From: an uncultured Prevotellaceae bacterium
Lineage (GTDB): Bacteria > Bacteroidota > Bacteroidia > Bacteroidales > Bacteroidaceae
DNA: 64,000 bases
NCBI GenBank assembly: GCA_902799905.1
Contig: CADCCB010000005.1
Coordinates: 1-64,000 of the forward strand
Direction: 5' to 3'
In this document: piece by piece, positions 17,185-24,704 of the stretch
Position numbering within the stretch: position 1 is the first letter of the stretch
Layout of the letters: every line of letters starts with the position of its first letter
Notes under the pieces: model-generated
Databases searched by the model: none
Told to the model about the DNA's origin: nothing
Seen by the model: only the letters and a program-made list of their open reading frames with translations
Translations under genes and position numbers: made by a program

Positions 17185-17266
17185 GCCAACGGCTAATTGC
17201 TAATTGCTAAATGCTAACGGCTAATAGCCAACTGCCAATAGCCAACTGCCAATAGCCAACTGCCAA
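17185..17266. repeat. Tandem GCCAATAGCCAACT repeat (family R2)
   Basis: A row of short units, variants of GGCTAATTGCTAA and GCCAATAGCCAACT, ends four bases before the stop of the DUF349 gene. The 12-mer GCCAATAGCCAA also occurs in the coding region of the metal ATPase (about 27938-27949). Confidence 0.65.
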
Positions 17267-19120
17267 TTACTTCGCGCTATTTTCTGCATCGATGGCCTTG
17301 ATCTTTTCCTTGATGAGTTCAAGGTCGTCCTTGAGTTTCTGCACCTTGCGGTTCATCTCGTCAATGAGCGAGTTGCCCTTCTTGGAACTGGCATTGAGGA
17401 AGCCCAGGTTGTTTTCGTAGGTCTGGATTTCCTGCTTCATGCTCTCATACTGGCGCATCAGGCGTGCACGCTCGCTGTCGAGTGCGCCCTCGCCACGTTC
17501 AGCCACTTGCTTCAGGGTGTCCTTGAACTTGCTGAGACGGCGACGAGCCACGGAGATGTTCAGTTCTTTGTAGAGACGGTCGAGCACCTCGTGGTATTCC
17601 TTGTAGAGTTTGTCCTTTTCCTTGAATGGCACATGGCCAACGGCATTGTACTCTTCAACGAGTTTCTGCACCTGCTCCTGCAGGTCGTCGCCACCCTGTT
17701 CGGCAATGGCTTTCAGACGGGCAATGACGTCGCGCTTCTTCTCCAGGTTGGCATATTCCTCGCTGCGCTGACCGGCTCCTGCTGCATTGCGGGCCTCGAA
17801 GAACTTGTTGCAGGCAGCCAGGAACTCCTCCCACAGTTGGTCGCCCAACTTCTTAGGCACCATACCGATGGTCTTCCACTCCTTCTGCAGGGCGATGAGT
17901 TTGTCGCTTGTAGAGCGCCAGTCGGTGGAGTCCTGCAGGGCTTTGGCCTTCTCGATGAGGGCACGTTTCTTCTCTGCATTCTCTTTGAATGCGTCCTTCA
18001 TGGACTTGAAGTATTCGGCCTTGCGGGCGAAGAATGCGTCGCATGCAGCGCGGAAGCGCTCGAAGATCTTGACGTTCATCTTCTGTGGGGCGAAGCCGAT
18101 GGTCTTCCACTCCTGCTGTATGGCGATGATCTCCTGCGTGTGACGCTCCCAGTCGGCACTGCCTTTGTTCTCCTCGGCAGCGATGGCTTCCACTTTTTCG
18201 CAGAGGGCGGTCTTTTTCTGGAGATTCTCTTCCTCGCGGGCACGCAGATTCTCGAAGTGCTGTTGATGACGCTTGTTGATGACGGTGCTGGCGGCCTTGA
18301 AACGCTGCCATATTTCCTCGCGCAGTTCCTTGCTGACGGGGCCTATCTCGCGATACTCCTGGTGGAGTTTCTGCAACTGGTGGAAGGCACTGATGACATC
18401 CTCCTCGTCGGCCAGTTTCTCGGCAGCCTCACACAGGCGGGTCTTGGCTTCCAGATTCTTCTTGAAGTCCAGTTCACGAGCCTCGCTGTTCAGTTTCAGC
18501 AGATCGTAGAACTGCTCAACATAGAGTTGATAGTTGCGCCACAACTCGTTGGCTCGCTCTGCGGGCACAGCCTTGATGTCGCGCCACTCCTGTTGCAGGG
18601 TCTTGAATTCCTGGTATGTCTTGCTGGCCTCTTCGGGTGAAGTGACCATCGCTTTGATCTTCTCGATGATCTCCAGTTTCTTTTTCAGGTTCTCTTCCTT
18701 CTCAGCCTCCATCTCGCGGAACTGCTGCTGACGGCGCTCCTTGATGATGCCCATCTCGGCCTTGAACACTTCCTCGTCTTCGTCGGGGGTGATCTGGTAG
18801 GCCTCCGGGTCGCCGCCACCGTCGATGTAGTCCTTCAATTTGGCTTCGCGTTCGGCGATGTGCAGTTTGTAGAAGACAGTCTTCAGGTAGTCCACCTCCT
18901 CTTTCTGGGGGGCGTCCTCGCCATGGGCAATTTCCTTCACGCGGTCAAGCACCTCTTTCTTGGTGGTGTAGACTTTGTGCTCTTCTTCCTGTGGAGTTTC
19001 CTCAATGTCCTGCGGTATCTCCACCTCTTCCTGCTGGTTTTCCACTTCAGGTGCCGTAGCCTCCTGCTTAACCTCTTCCTGATTCCCCGTTTCGAGGATG
19101 ATTTCTTGAGAGTCCATCAT
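17267..19120 (-). CDS. DUF349 domain protein, 617 aa
   Basis: Entirely helical, highly charged cytoplasmic protein. An acidic N-terminus (about 1-50, E/Q-rich) precedes at least five DUF349 repeats, recognised by QEWRDIKAVP, QEYREIGPVS, QEWKTIGFAP, KEWKTIGMVP and EEYNAVGHVP, roughly 70-80 residues apart. A terminal coiled coil follows. DUF349 proteins are widespread in Bacteroidetes; their role is unclear. Its -7 box TACCTTTG is at the complement of 19168-19175. Monocistronic by spacing. Confidence 0.9.
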   Translation of the reverse strand: MMDSQEIILETGNQEEVKQEATAPEVENQQEEVEIPQDIEETPQEEEHKVYTTKKEVLDRVKEIAHGEDAPQKEEVDYLKTVFYKLHIAEREAKLKDYIDGGGDPEAYQITPDEDEEVFKAEMGIIKERRQQQFREMEAEKEENLKKKLEIIEKIKAMVTSPEEASKTYQEFKTLQQEWRDIKAVPAERANELWRNYQLYVEQFYDLLKLNSEARELDFKKNLEAKTRLCEAAEKLADEEDVISAFHQLQKLHQEYREIGPVSKELREEIWQRFKAASTVINKRHQQHFENLRAREEENLQKKTALCEKVEAIAAEENKGSADWERHTQEIIAIQQEWKTIGFAPQKMNVKIFERFRAACDAFFARKAEYFKSMKDAFKENAEKKRALIEKAKALQDSTDWRSTSDKLIALQKEWKTIGMVPKKLGDQLWEEFLAACNKFFEARNAAGAGQRSEEYANLEKKRDVIARLKAIAEQGGDDLQEQVQKLVEEYNAVGHVPFKEKDKLYKEYHEVLDRLYKELNISVARRRLSKFKDTLKQVAERGEGALDSERARLMRQYESMKQEIQTYENNLGFLNASSKKGNSLIDEMNRKVQKLKDDLELIKEKIKAIDAENSAK

Positions 19121-19167
19121 TTAACTTTTTAGTTACTGATTCGATTAGTTCAAAACAAAATTGGGTT

Positions 19168-19175
19168 CAAAGGTA
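19168..19175 (-). promoter_or_regulatory. -7 box TACCTTTG of the DUF349 gene
   Basis: TAnnTTTG match 48 nt upstream of the ATG at 19120. Confidence 0.6.
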
Positions 19176-19284
19176 CGAAAAAAAGGTAAAAGGGTAAAAA
19201 AGTAAAAAGGTAAAAGGCTCCGCGTTTGCATTATTTAACTATTTGCGGCACCTTTTACCCTTTTATCCTTTTACTTTCGTGATT

Positions 19285-20211
19285 TTAAATCAGTCTCTTA
19301 TGACGGAAGAACCACCAGGCAGCGCCTGACACACCGACGGAAATGACCAGTGCGGCGATGAAGCCGAACGGCTTTTCCTCCATGCCGTTGATCAGGTTCA
19401 TACCGAAGAGCGAGGCGATGAGCGTGGGGAACATCATGATGATGGTCACAGAGGTCAGCGTACGCATCACCGTATTCATATTGTTGTTGATGATGCTGGA
19501 GTAGGTGTCCATCGTCGACTCCAGAATGTCGGAGTAGATGCTGGTGGTCTCACGGGCCTGCGTCATCTCGATGTTCACGTCCTCGATGAGGTCGGCATCA
19601 AGTTCGTCGATCTGCAGTTTGAACTTCAGTTTCGACAGCAGCGTCTCGTTGCCTCGGATGGATGTCTGGAAGTATGTCAGCGAATCCTGCAGGCGCGACA
19701 GGCCGATGAGGCTCTCGTTGTTCACGTCCTGGTCGAGGTTGCGCTTGGCCTTGTCGATGAGCGAGTTGATCTGCTTCAGCCTCTTCAGATACCAAACGGC
19801 AGATGACAGGAACAGGCGGAAGATCATGTCGACATAGTCCGTGAAGCCCACACCGCGCTTCTGCTGGTAGGATACGAAGTCGATCATTACGTTTGTCTCG
19901 TAGTAGCACACGGTGATGGTGACGTCGCGCTTGTGGATGATGCCGAGGGGCACGGTGGTGTAGGGGGTGCGTGAGCGCACTTCCTTCACATAGGGGATAC
20001 GCAGGATGATGAGCATCCAGCCATCGTCGTACTCATAGCGGGCCCTCTCGTCGGTATCGCTGATGTCACTGATAAAATAGTCGGGTATGCCGAACCTCTC
20101 TTCAAGTTCGCGCTGGTCGTCTTCTGTCGGACACGTCACCTGTATCCAGCAGTTGGGCTGCCACTCCTGTAGTTGGTTCAGCCCGCCTTGGGTGTTCCAA
20201 TAGGTCTTCAT
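19285..20211 (-). CDS. corA: CorA-family magnesium/divalent cation transporter, 308 aa
   Basis: Long N-terminal cytoplasmic alpha/beta domain, then a long helix and two C-terminal membrane helices. The signature loop GMN is present (SLFGMNLINGMEEKPFGF, about residue 275), followed by the second helix FIAALVISVGVSGAAWWFF and a basic tail RHKRLI. CorA forms pentameric channels for Mg2+, and some members carry other divalent ions. The leader is about 160 nt, with an 11-codon ORF and a hairpin (see 20275-20343). The upstream gene on this strand is pepD, but the leader promoter indicates separate transcription. Confidence 0.92.
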   Translation of the reverse strand: MKTYWNTQGGLNQLQEWQPNCWIQVTCPTEDDQRELEERFGIPDYFISDISDTDERARYEYDDGWMLIILRIPYVKEVRSRTPYTTVPLGIIHKRDVTITVCYYETNVMIDFVSYQQKRGVGFTDYVDMIFRLFLSSAVWYLKRLKQINSLIDKAKRNLDQDVNNESLIGLSRLQDSLTYFQTSIRGNETLLSKLKFKLQIDELDADLIEDVNIEMTQARETTSIYSDILESTMDTYSSIINNNMNTVMRTLTSVTIIMMFPTLIASLFGMNLINGMEEKPFGFIAALVISVGVSGAAWWFFRHKRLI

Positions 20212-20274
20212 TGTGCTAATCCGTAAAATAATTACTAATTATTAATTACTAATTACTAATTGACTTAGCGGCAA

Positions 20275-20343
20275 GAGGATTAGCAGCCTTGCTCGCTATC
20301 CCCTGGCCTAACGTTTGTTACTATTCGCCGGGTAGTCGTCCAT
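20275..20343 (-). promoter_or_regulatory. Candidate regulatory leader of corA with uORF
   Basis: The -7 box TACCTTTG (complement of 20373-20380) is followed by an ATG at 20343 that opens the 11-residue frame MDDYPANSNKR (20308-20343). Directly after it GGGGATAGC (20295-20303) can pair with GCTAATCCTC (20275-20284), a 9-bp stem with one bulge and one G-U. Acidic/Pro leader peptides control Mg2+ transporter genes in enterobacteria (MgtL, CorL). A comparable Mg2+-responsive mechanism here is inference. Confidence 0.45.
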
Positions 20344-20372
20344 TTTTATTGTTGTTATTTGGTTATCGGGTG

Positions 20373-20380
20373 CAAAGGTA
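20373..20380 (-). promoter_or_regulatory. -7 box TACCTTTG of corA
   Basis: TAnnTTTG followed by GCACC. It places about 160 nt of leader before the corA ATG. Confidence 0.6.
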
Positions 20381-20408
20381 ATAAAAAAAGGTAAAAGTGA
20401 AAAACGAA

Positions 20409-20550
20409 AAGAGAAAAATTTGCTGCCGCCCTCAATTTTTTTCATTTTCTTGAGTAGCGGCAGCAAATTTTTCACTCTTCACTCTTCACTTTTCACTTTT
20501 CAGAGTGGCGGCAGCAAATTTTTCACTTTTCACTCTTCACTTTTCACTTC
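20409..20550. repeat. R1 repeat cluster between pepD and corA
   Basis: Two units in one orientation (about 20456 and 20508; GGCGGCAGCAAATTTTTCAC) and one in the other (about 20415-20432). Same family as the units at 87, 166 and 28343. They begin at the 3' end of pepD. Confidence 0.7.
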
Positions 20551-22004
20551 TCTGGAACGTCCTCGAGCGTCTTCTTCAGTAGTGTCCAGAAGGGCTCGAC
20601 GGTAGCGATGAGGGCGCGCTCGGTGGTGGTGTGAGGCGACTTCATCGTAGGTCCGAGGCTCACCACATCGAGCCAGGGGTACTTGCCGAGGATGACCGAG
20701 CACTCCAGACCGGCATGGTCAACCTGGATGATGCCGTCCTCACCGAAGAGTTCCTTGTACTCCTTCAGAAGCAGGTGCAGCACTTCACTCTCAGGATTGG
20801 GATCCCAGCCGCCATAGGAGCCAGCGGTGTCCACCTTCATGCCTGCCATGTTGAAGCAACTCTCCAGCATCTTCACAACATAGTCCTTCATGTCTTCACG
20901 GCTGCTGCGGGCCAGAATCTTGATGTTGGCCTTGCCGTCCTCAATGGTGATGATGGCCAGGTTCGAGGATGTCTCAACCACATTGGGGTAGGAGGGAATC
21001 ATGCGGATGACGCCGTCGTGACATGCATAGATGGCATCGATGAGGTTGTCCTGAATCTCTACAGGCACTTCCGTCTTGGGGGCTTCCACCTCTTCGGCAA
21101 TCACCTCGATGCCCAGCGTCTCTATCTGTTTGTATTCGTCGCGGAAGTCCTCCTGCCAGTCGGCACAGAGTTCCTTCAATGCAGCGACATTGTCCTTGGG
21201 CAGGGTGAGCACCACTTCGGCCTTGAAGGGGATGGCGTTGCGCATGTTGCCGCCATGCCAACTGGCCAGACGGGCATCCAGTTCTTCGATGGCCTCACGC
21301 ACCAGGCGAACCATCAGTTTGTTGGCATTGCCGCGTCCCTCGTGTATCTCCAGACCGGAGTGTCCGCCACGCAGGCCTTTGATGGTGACGCGAACGGCAG
21401 CATCCTCGCTGTCGGTCTCCACCTCTTTGTAGTCGAGGGTAGCGGTGACGTCGATGCCACCAGCAGATCCGATGACGAATTTGCCCCAGTGCTCAGAGTC
21501 GAGGTTCAGCAGGATGTCGCCCTGCAGTTCTCCTTCAGGCAGTTCGTTGGCACCGAACATGCCCGTCTCCTCGTCGCGTGTGATGAGGGCATCGATGGGA
21601 CCGTGCTTCAGCGTCTTGTCCTCCATGATGGCCATGATGGCTGCTACGCCCAGACCGTTGTCTGCTCCCAGCGTCGTGCCCTTGGCCTTCACCCATTCGC
21701 CGTCAATCCAAGGCTGTATGGGATCGGTCTCGAAGATATGTGTTGACTCTGGTGTCTTCTGAGGCACCATGTCCATGTGGGCCTGCAGGATGACGCCCTT
21801 CTTGTTCTCATAGCCTGGTGTGGCCGGCTTGCGGAATACGATGTTGCCTGCAGGATCCTGGAAAGCCTCTACGCCGGCATTCTTGCCGAAGTCGAGCAGG
21901 AACTGCTGTATCTTCTCGAGATGTCCGCTTGGACGCGGAACTTGTGTCAGTGCATAGAAGTTCTTCCAGATGCACGTAGGATTCAGATTCTGAATTTCGT
22001 TCAT
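20544..22004 (-). CDS. pepD: Aminoacyl-histidine dipeptidase (M20 family), 486 aa
   Basis: Cytosolic metallopeptidase that cleaves Xaa-His and related dipeptides. Metal-binding segments are visible: LQAHMDMVPQK (about residues 76-86), LGADNGLGVAA (about 116-126) and the catalytic ITRDEETGMFGA. Full-length for the family, no signal peptide, and a terminal HTTTERALIATVEPFWTLL segment typical of M20C. It starts 44 nt after the stop of the flippase-like gene, so the two are probably cotranscribed. No own -7 box was seen. Confidence 0.93.
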   Translation of the reverse strand: MNEIQNLNPTCIWKNFYALTQVPRPSGHLEKIQQFLLDFGKNAGVEAFQDPAGNIVFRKPATPGYENKKGVILQAHMDMVPQKTPESTHIFETDPIQPWIDGEWVKAKGTTLGADNGLGVAAIMAIMEDKTLKHGPIDALITRDEETGMFGANELPEGELQGDILLNLDSEHWGKFVIGSAGGIDVTATLDYKEVETDSEDAAVRVTIKGLRGGHSGLEIHEGRGNANKLMVRLVREAIEELDARLASWHGGNMRNAIPFKAEVVLTLPKDNVAALKELCADWQEDFRDEYKQIETLGIEVIAEEVEAPKTEVPVEIQDNLIDAIYACHDGVIRMIPSYPNVVETSSNLAIITIEDGKANIKILARSSREDMKDYVVKMLESCFNMAGMKVDTAGSYGGWDPNPESEVLHLLLKEYKELFGEDGIIQVDHAGLECSVILGKYPWLDVVSLGPTMKSPHTTTERALIATVEPFWTLLKKTLEDVPEK

Positions 22005-22048
22005 AGTTTCTTGTCTTTATGGTTTGTACTTAGATATATTTTGTAGTT

Positions 22049-23038
22049 TTAAATCTGTCTTTTTGTAAAGGAGAGCCTGATCCATGCACAGATGCCCAGC
22101 AGGATGACAAGCATGGTCTGCACGGTATGGACGATGAGCACGAAGTAGAGAGCCTGATGGTCAGCCACGCCATAGAGGATGAGCATGGTCTTCACAGCAA
22201 AGTGCCAGGGGCCTGCACCATTGGGGGTGGGCACGATGACGGCGATGCTGCCTACTACAAACGTCACCATGGCACAATCCAGTCCCAGGTCGGAGGTGAA
22301 GTCGAAGCAGAAGAACGTCAGGTAGTAGTGCAGGAAGTAACTCAGCCAGATGCCGATGGTCAGCACGAGGAACAGCGGCAGGTTCTTCACGCTCTTCAGC
22401 GAGATGATGCCCTGCCAGATGCCGCTGACGGTGGCCTTCACCTTATTATATATAGAGAGGCGCTTCAGCAGCAGGTGCAGCAGGATGAGCACCGCCAAGC
22501 CGCAGATGGCTGTCACCAGGTAGCCTGTCAGCGAGAATTTTGCCATGATGCTGTCTATCGAGGTGCCTGTCTTCTGGAAGAAGGTACCGAAGATGCTCAT
22601 CTCGAAGAGTAGGGTAGTGACGGTGACCAGCAGTACCAGCAGCGAGTCGATGGCACGTTCGGTGACCACCGTGCCCAATGCCTTGGAAAACGAGATGCCG
22701 TCCCAGCGTTTCAGGACGCCGCAACGGGTAAACTCTCCGATACGTGGCACGACGAGCGAGGCGGCATAACTGAGGAAGACGGAGTTGGTGGCTACTGATG
22801 AGCGCGGCTTCTCGCCCAGAGGCTCCAGCGTCTGACGCCATCGCCAGCCACGAAGTGCTTGAGCCAATATGCCGAAGGGAAACGACAGCAGCATCCATGT
22901 CCAGTTCATCTCATGCAGCATGACATGCTTGATGCTCTGGAAATCGAAATCGCGATACATCCAATAGAGAATAGAGCCACCCAGTATGAGTGGCAGCACG
23001 ATCTTCGCGATGTTTGCAAGTATGTTTTTCGTTTCCAT
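22049..23038 (-). CDS. Flippase-like membrane protein (LPG synthase TM / UPF0104), 329 aa
   Basis: Integral membrane protein with about eight hydrophobic segments and the family motifs LRGWRW and PRIGEFTRCGVLKRWDGISFSKALGTVVTERAID (residues about 74-165). Family members are uncharacterised or move isoprenoid-linked or phospholipid substrates. The frame can be extended to 23095, but the -7 box TACCTTTG (complement of 23044-23051) lies within that extension, so the ATG at 23038 is the start. Divergent from rsmA; promoters lie about 120 nt apart. Confidence 0.85.
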   Translation of the reverse strand: METKNILANIAKIVLPLILGGSILYWMYRDFDFQSIKHVMLHEMNWTWMLLSFPFGILAQALRGWRWRQTLEPLGEKPRSSVATNSVFLSYAASLVVPRIGEFTRCGVLKRWDGISFSKALGTVVTERAIDSLLVLLVTVTTLLFEMSIFGTFFQKTGTSIDSIMAKFSLTGYLVTAICGLAVLILLHLLLKRLSIYNKVKATVSGIWQGIISLKSVKNLPLFLVLTIGIWLSYFLHYYLTFFCFDFTSDLGLDCAMVTFVVGSIAVIVPTPNGAGPWHFAVKTMLILYGVADHQALYFVLIVHTVQTMLVILLGICAWIRLSFTKRQI

Positions 23039-23043
23039 TGGTG

Positions 23044-23051
23044 CAAAGGTA
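23044..23051 (-). promoter_or_regulatory. -7 box TACCTTTG of the flippase-like gene
   Basis: Ends five bases before the ATG at 23038, which makes a very short leader. It rules out the longer reading frame. Confidence 0.65.
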
Positions 23052-23169
23052 CAATTTTCATTGAATATTGAACCTTGAACCTTGAACATTTTCAAGTCGT
23101 TTTAATATTATTAACGCATTGTTCCGCAAAATAATGATTAATAATCAATGTTCAATGTTCAATAATTCG

Positions 23170-23177
23170 TAACTTTG
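23170..23177 (+). promoter_or_regulatory. -7 box TAACTTTG of rsmA
   Basis: Ends seven bases before the ATG of rsmA, which implies a near-leaderless transcript, as often seen in this phylum. Confidence 0.65.
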
Positions 23178-23184
23178 CACCCAA

Positions 23185-23985
23185 ATGAAGCAAGTAAGAC
23201 CCAAAAAGAATCTTGGTCAGCATTTCCTGACTGACTTGACCATAGCCCGTCGCATTGCCGACACGGTGGATGCCTGTCCTGACATTCCCGTGCTGGAGGT
23301 GGGACCAGGCATGGGGGTGATGACGCAGTTCCTGGCTGAGAAGCCCCGTCCGTTGCGTGTCGTTGAGATCGATACGGAGTCGGTGGCCTATCTCCACGAG
23401 CATTTCCCCCGTCTGCACGACAATATCATTGGCGAGGACTTCCTGCGCATGGACCTGCGTACCTTGTTTGATGGCGGACAGTTTGTGCTGACGGGCAACT
23501 ATCCCTACGACATATCATCGCAGATTTTCTTCAAGATGCTCGACAATCGCGACCTCATTCCCTGCTGCACGGGGATGATTCAGCGCGAGGTGGCTCTGCG
23601 CATGGCCTCGCAGCCTGGCACGAAAGCCTACGGCATCCTGTCAGTACTCACTCAGGCGTGGTATGATGTAGAGTATCTCTTCACGGTCGAGCCTTCTGTC
23701 TTCAATCCGCCTCCCAAGGTTCAGAGTGCCGTCATCCGGATGACCCGCAATCAGGTGGAAAGCCTGGGATGCGACGAGGACTTGTTCAAGCGTGTAGTGA
23801 AGACGACGTTCAATCAGCGGCGCAAGATGCTGCGCGTGTCGCTTCGCCAGATGCTCTCCCAGGATGCCATCAACAGCCTGCAGGAATCAGACTTCATGAC
23901 CATGCGCCCAGAGCAGTTGTCAATACCCCAGTTCGTTGAATTGACTAATATGGTCGAGAAAGTACTGTTTTCGGACACAAAGTAG
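23185..23985 (+). CDS. rsmA: 16S rRNA adenine dimethyltransferase RsmA (KsgA), 266 aa
   Basis: Methylates two adjacent adenines near the 3' end of 16S rRNA during small-subunit maturation. Motifs: NLGQHFL (residues 9-15), VLEVGPGMGVMTQFL (SAM binding, about 37-51), VEIDTESV, and TGNYPYDISSQI (the NLPY catalytic motif as NYPY). The C-terminal domain (FNPPPKVQSAVI, FNQRRKMLR) is complete. Length and start are typical. Single gene. Confidence 0.95.
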   Translation: MKQVRPKKNLGQHFLTDLTIARRIADTVDACPDIPVLEVGPGMGVMTQFLAEKPRPLRVVEIDTESVAYLHEHFPRLHDNIIGEDFLRMDLRTLFDGGQFVLTGNYPYDISSQIFFKMLDNRDLIPCCTGMIQREVALRMASQPGTKAYGILSVLTQAWYDVEYLFTVEPSVFNPPPKVQSAVIRMTRNQVESLGCDEDLFKRVVKTTFNQRRKMLRVSLRQMLSQDAINSLQESDFMTMRPEQLSIPQFVELTNMVEKVLFSDTK

Positions 23986-24081
23986 GTGTGCTCGCGCACA
24001 AAGCGATTGATTTGCATCAATAATAATGCCTTTTTCTTTCAAAACCCGATGGAATTTGATACAACCTATCAGATTTCGTCG

Positions 24082-24396
24082 TACCTTTGCATCGTCAAAA
24101 GACAACAAGAGATCTTCAATAGGAATAAAAAAGGTATTAGTTGCTAAGGTAATTAAGATTGGCCTTGTGAAAGGCGAGAGAAAGCATAGAAAAGAAAGTT
24201 CAAAAAGTTAGTAATAAGGTTCATAAGTTAGTAATAAGGTTAGTTAGGTTTTTAAGTTAGATTGTTTTGGATTCAATGGGTGTTAGAAAGGTAATAGAGA
24301 TTGCAGGATAGGATAACATTCATAAGAAAGGTTTTTAGTTATTAATACTTCAACGGTCAGCCTGGGTTGTGATAACCCGGGCTGTATCTTTTTTCT
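24082..24396 (+). ncRNA. Noncoding transcription unit, promoter to terminator
   Basis: Starts with the box TACCTTTG (24082-24089) followed by GCATCGTCAAAAGACAACAAG and ends with an 11-bp hairpin CAGCCTGGGTT / AACCCGGGCTG and TATCTTTTTT. The 300-nt interior is A/G-rich with many in-frame stops (AGTTAGTAATAAGGTT occurs twice) and has no protein-like frame. It looks like a free-standing small RNA. I recall similar A/G-rich units in Prevotella but cannot name a family. Confidence 0.55.
24358..24396 (+). terminator. Intrinsic terminator of the noncoding unit
   Basis: Stem of 11 pairs with one G-U, a short GTGAT loop and a T-rich tail. The strongest terminator in the window. Confidence 0.85.
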
Positions 24397-24692
24397 GTCA
24401 TCTATCACTATTGCTTATAACCTGTTTAATATCAGTTTCTTAGGTTGAGTGATATTTGTTTTGGATCTATCACTGCCTTCACTTAAAGTAAAACAAGTTG
24501 TTTTACTGTCGTAGATGACGTTTCTTTCCATCGTAGAAAGCATCTTAACGAAGGTAAAACAAGTTGTTTTACTTTTAAAGGAAGTATCTCTTCGACTCAT
24601 AACCCCCGCGACTAAGCCACATAAAGGCGTGACTTAGGGTGAGAAAGTTTACTTTTTTATCACGAAAGGCATATAATCTCAGAAATTTTGTC
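24397..24692. other. Gap with two identical palindromes
   Basis: The perfect palindrome GTAAAACAAGTTGTTTTAC occurs twice, at about 24487-24505 and 24557-24575, within related flanks (CTTCACTTAAAG, CTTAACGAAG). No ORF is convincing. A related group of palindromes lies at 60338-60424. Confidence 0.5.
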
Positions 24693-24700
24693 TATATTTG
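24693..24700 (+). promoter_or_regulatory. -7 box TATATTTG of the helicase-exonuclease gene
   Basis: Followed by GCATC and the ATG at 24705. It excludes the upstream start of the frame. Confidence 0.6.
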
Positions 24701-24704
24701 CATC

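Noticed and set aside
17507..18640. Long plus-strand frame opposite the DUF349 gene
   Set aside because: Leu/Val-rich shadow of a helical charged protein; no start signals, while the minus-strand DUF349 repeats are clear.
20631..21746. Long plus-strand frame opposite pepD
   Set aside because: pepD is unmistakable on the minus strand, with all metal-binding motifs.
24026..24211. 61-codon frame after rsmA
   Set aside because: It runs through the promoter box of the noncoding unit at 24082-24089 and has no conserved features.
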